A stretch of 64,000 nt of DNA. It comes from Zeus faber (Eukaryota; Chordata; Actinopteri; Zeiformes; Zeidae). The notes below the pieces were generated by a model, which was given only the letters and a program-made list of their open reading frames with translations, was not told the DNA's origin and did not search any database. Each line of letters opens with the position of its first letter. Within the stretch, counting starts at the first letter, position 1. A program made the position numbers and the translations under genes. Below are positions 61,240 to 64,000 of this stretch, in pieces. The DNA is taken from contig OY482851.1 in assembly GCA_960531495.1 (NCBI GenBank), positions 8,170,714 through 8,234,713 of the forward strand, given 5' to 3'.

Positions 61240-62525
61240 ACTAAGGGTACTAGTTTGAAAATAGACATACAAGTTGATAAACTGGGGGTACTAGTTATAA
61301 AAAAGGCCTACTAACTGTAAAACTAAGGTACTAGTTATAAAATAGACATACTAGTTGTAAAAATAAGGGGACTAGTTATAGAATAGACATACTAGTTGAA
61401 AGACAAAGGGTACTAGTTGTAAAATTAAGCATACTAGTTATAAAATAGATATACTAGTTGTAAAAGTAAGCATACTAGTTGTAAAACTAAGCATACAAGT
61501 TATAACAACTAAGGGTACTTGTTATAAAATAGACATATAGCACTAGTTGTAAAACTAAGGGTACTAGTTTTAAAATAGACATACAAGTTGATAAACTGGG
61601 GGTACTAGTTATAAAAAAGGCCTACTAACTGTAAAACTAAGGTACTAGTTATAAAATAGACATACTAGTTGTAAAAATAAGGGGACTAGTTATAGAATAG
61701 ACATACTAGTTGAAAGACAAAGGGTACTAGTTGTAAAATTAAGCATACTAGTTATAAAATAGATATACTAGTTGTAAAAGTAAGCATACTAGTTGTAAAA
61801 CTAAGCATACAAGTTATAACAACTAAGGGTACTTGTTATAAAATAGACATATAGCACTAGTTGTAAAACTAAGGGTACTAGTTTTAAAATAGACATACAA
61901 GTTGATAAACTGGGGGTACTAGTTATAAAAAAGGCCTACTAACTGTAAAACTAAGGTACTAGTTATAAAATAGACATACTAGTTGTAAAACTAAGGGTAC
62001 TAGTTATAGAACAGACATACAAGTTGAAAGACAAAGGGTACTAGTTGTAAAAGTAAGCATACTAGTTATAAAATAGATATACTAGTTGTAAAAGTAAGCA
62101 TACCAGTTGTAAAACTAAGCATACAAGTTTTAAAAACTAAGGGTACTCATAAAATGGACATACAGTACTAGTTGTACAACTAAGGGTACTAGTTATAAAA
62201 AATAGATACTAGTTGTAAAAGTAAGGGTACTAGTTATAAAATAGACATACTAGTTTTTAAACTAAAGGTTCTGGTTATAAAATAGGCATACTAGTTGTAA
62301 AGCTAACAGTGCTAGTTATAAAATAGACATACTTGTAAAACTAACAGTGCTAGTTGTAAAATAGGCATACTAGTTGTGAAACTAAGCATACTAGTTATAA
62401 AATAGACATACTAGTTGTAAAACTATGCATACTAGTTATAAAATAGACATACTAGTTGTCAAACTAAGCATACTAGTTATAAAATAGACATACGAATTGT
62501 AAAATTAAGCATACTAGTTATAAAA
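61240..62525. repeat. intronic minisatellite with near-identical 314-bp higher-order unit
   Basis: Basic unit about 19-20 bp in two alternating forms: TACTAGTTATAAAATAGACA and TACTAGTTGTAAAACTAAGG or GC. The marker AAGTTGATAAACTGGGGG starts at 61271, 61585 and 61899, exactly 314 bp apart, with only a few differences between the first two blocks. The third block and the right end (62100-62525) are more varied. ACTAGT palindromes recur in every unit. Confidence 0.97.
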
Positions 62526-62582
62526 TAATTTTCAAATCAATATTCCATCTTAATATATATTATTATATTTTTATATTAAGCA

Positions 62583-62699
62583 GGATAATGTGCAGCCAGC
62601 TGGGCATTATGGCAAACTAACCCCCTTCAGAGTGATTCAGGACCTGATCACCCTGTCAGAGTTAGTTTGCCATAACCTCCGGCTGGCTGCACATTATTC
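62583..62699. repeat. foldback palindrome, MITE-like
   Basis: ATAATGTGCAGCCAGCTGGG, CATTATGGCAAACTAAC on the left is the inverted complement of GTTAGTTTGCCATAACCTCC, GGCTGGCTGCACATTAT on the right with few mismatches. The centre GTGATTCAGGACCTGATCAC is itself nearly palindromic, so almost the whole 115 bp can fold into one hairpin. Such ends resemble dispersed foldback elements in fish. No reading frame of its own. Confidence 0.85.
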
Positions 62700-63904
62700 C
62701 CACTTAATCCATGGAGGGGAAATAATTTTTTTTAAAAAGGGTAAATCCAAGGCTAATGGTGGAAGCATTCATGCAAGGAGCCAATCCACTCATCAGTTAA
62801 CAGACCAAAAGAGAGGAGAGGGGAGAAAGGCAGAAACATGGATTTTGTTTGTATGTATTTTTGAGAAAGTTCAGTTTGGAAATGTCAAGACTTCCAGGCT
62901 GGGTATAGGGCAGGATTCACAATTTGATTCAACATCGATATTGATTCAATCTGACATTGATGAGATGGCTCACGATAAGATACTACTACTGTGCATTCAT
63001 ACTATATTGACGTATTGACACTTCATACGAAATGAAATTGGTATCAACATTTAGCATCAGTTTAACTTCAGTTTTGACGGCAATATACTTAAATACGTAT
63101 TTCGCGGAAAAAATTGAGTCTAATACAGAAATTCAATATTTCAATTCAATTGTGATGATGGTGGAAATTCATTGAAGAGGAAAATGTTTGCATGACTCCG
63201 AGACAAGTTATTGAGATTTCAATCCATTCAAAAATCTTGGTTTTTTTTTAACCCTGCCCTTGTATTTACGAATGACATAGTGGGTGTTATCTAATTGATC
63301 TACAAGAAACTTCCACCCGCTTTTTCCACAGAAAGAAAGTGTCAATTAAATTTCTCCATCTGTCCCTTCTGTTGTCTCTGTTGGAGATCTCAGACGCGCC
63401 GATGGAGGTTCCTCATGAAACGTACGACTCCTCAGTGTGGTTCACCTTCTCCTTTAGCAGCAAAAAAAAAACAAAACACAAAAAAAACCCTGTTCCCTTG
63501 GCACCGGACGTACACCCGCCCCTGTTTCCCTCCGTCCAGCTTTTTCCAGCTTCGGAGCAACGTGTGGAAACGAGGAACTCTTCAATCGAGACATCACTGG
63601 TCGTTTTTCCAGCGTGAAGGTCCGACATGCCGTTCTTCACATATTTGTGTCGTTTTGAAACCACAACAACAAACAAACAACAAGAAGTCAAACAGCCTAG
63701 CCTCCCTGCTTGCACATATTTCCATCACAGAGGTGTCCCGCTGTTGTCCTGCACGGACTAAACGCTATGTGAGGAGGAGCGCTGCCTTACTATTAGGTTT
63801 CGGTTGTTGATATCGTGGGCAATGAATACAAAAACGGAGCCTCGTTGACTGGAAAACAAGATGGAATGCTATAATGAATAAGCAACGCCTGAACACAAAA
63901 AGGA

Positions 63905-64000
63905 ATCCCGGTGGCTCAACCGGATAAGCGCGTGTGCCATATAGGCAAAAACCCCTGCAGCGACCCGGGTTCCAATCCCGCCTGCCATTCGCTGCGTGTC
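63905..64000 (+). mobile_element. 5' part of a tRNA-derived SINE, cut by the window end
   Basis: A-box-like TGGCTCAACCGG at 63912-63923 and B-box-like GGTTCCAATCC at 63968-63978, preceded by AGGAATCCCGG. Spacing (44 bp) fits a tRNA-type head. A real tRNA gene is unlikely because no acceptor stem pairs and sequence continues as TGCCATTCGCTGCGTGTC. Confidence 0.6.

Larger units (their letters stand above)
61069..64000 (-). other. smarca2: smarca2 intron (3' part) upstream of the first visible exon
   Basis: At least 2.9 kb of non-coding sequence. I looked on the minus strand for the preceding exon (encoding the EEEFDLFM end of the SnAC helix) and did not find it, so the intron continues past the window. 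It contains the 61240-62525 array, a foldback at 62583-62699 and a SINE start at 63905. The ORFs near 62590 and 63295 overlap repeats or A-rich sequence and show no domain. Confidence 0.8.

Overview
This window looks like vertebrate nuclear DNA, almost certainly from a teleost fish. The support is spliced coding exons with GT/AG borders, very dense di-, tri- and tetranucleotide repeats, tRNA-derived SINEs, hAT-like and Tc1/mariner elements, and a Ty3/gypsy retrotransposon relic. Nothing prokaryotic is visible, and I see no CRISPR array, operon or phage.

The one gene I can identify with confidence is the 3' part of smarca2 (BRM, an ATPase subunit of the SWI/SNF or BAF chromatin remodeller), on the minus strand. 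Seven consecutive coding exons lie between 61068 and 45797. They encode the last 314 residues: the end of the SnAC region, a basic AT-hook-like stretch, a complete bromodomain and an acidic tail. All seven join in phase. The last exon adds only 11 residues and a stop, and is followed by a 3' UTR that probably runs to a poly(A) signal near 44132. The upstream exons (helicase core and N-terminus) are not in the window and must lie beyond 64000.

From 1 to about 44.1 kb I recognise no host protein-coding gene. Region by region this part holds: a 1.4 kb AGT-type trinucleotide array (104-1471); a deleted Tc1/mariner copy (2158-2733); a 22-24 bp minisatellite (3955-4565); a degenerate tandem family (6180-7640); a decayed Ty3/gypsy element with two LTRs (15160-17729); a tandemly duplicated segment carrying GCA/GAT-rich arrays (26390-28078); two copies of a tRNA-derived SINE (34844 and 39831); a second deleted Tc1/mariner copy (36265-37138); an 18 bp minisatellite (38575-39440); a hAT-like MITE with target-site duplication (40557-40978); and a 38 bp minisatellite with a 152 bp higher-order period (42170-43395).

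The smarca2 introns (44-64 kb) are also repeat-rich. They hold long CA and ATCT runs, a GGTA/CTATA array, and a 1.3 kb array at 61240-62525 with a near-identical 314 bp higher-order unit. A foldback palindrome of about 115 bp lies just beyond that array. I found no convincing new biological system. The most noteworthy items are the recently amplified intronic array, the conserved-frame duplicated segment at 26-28 kb, and the repeats placed next to smarca2 splice sites.
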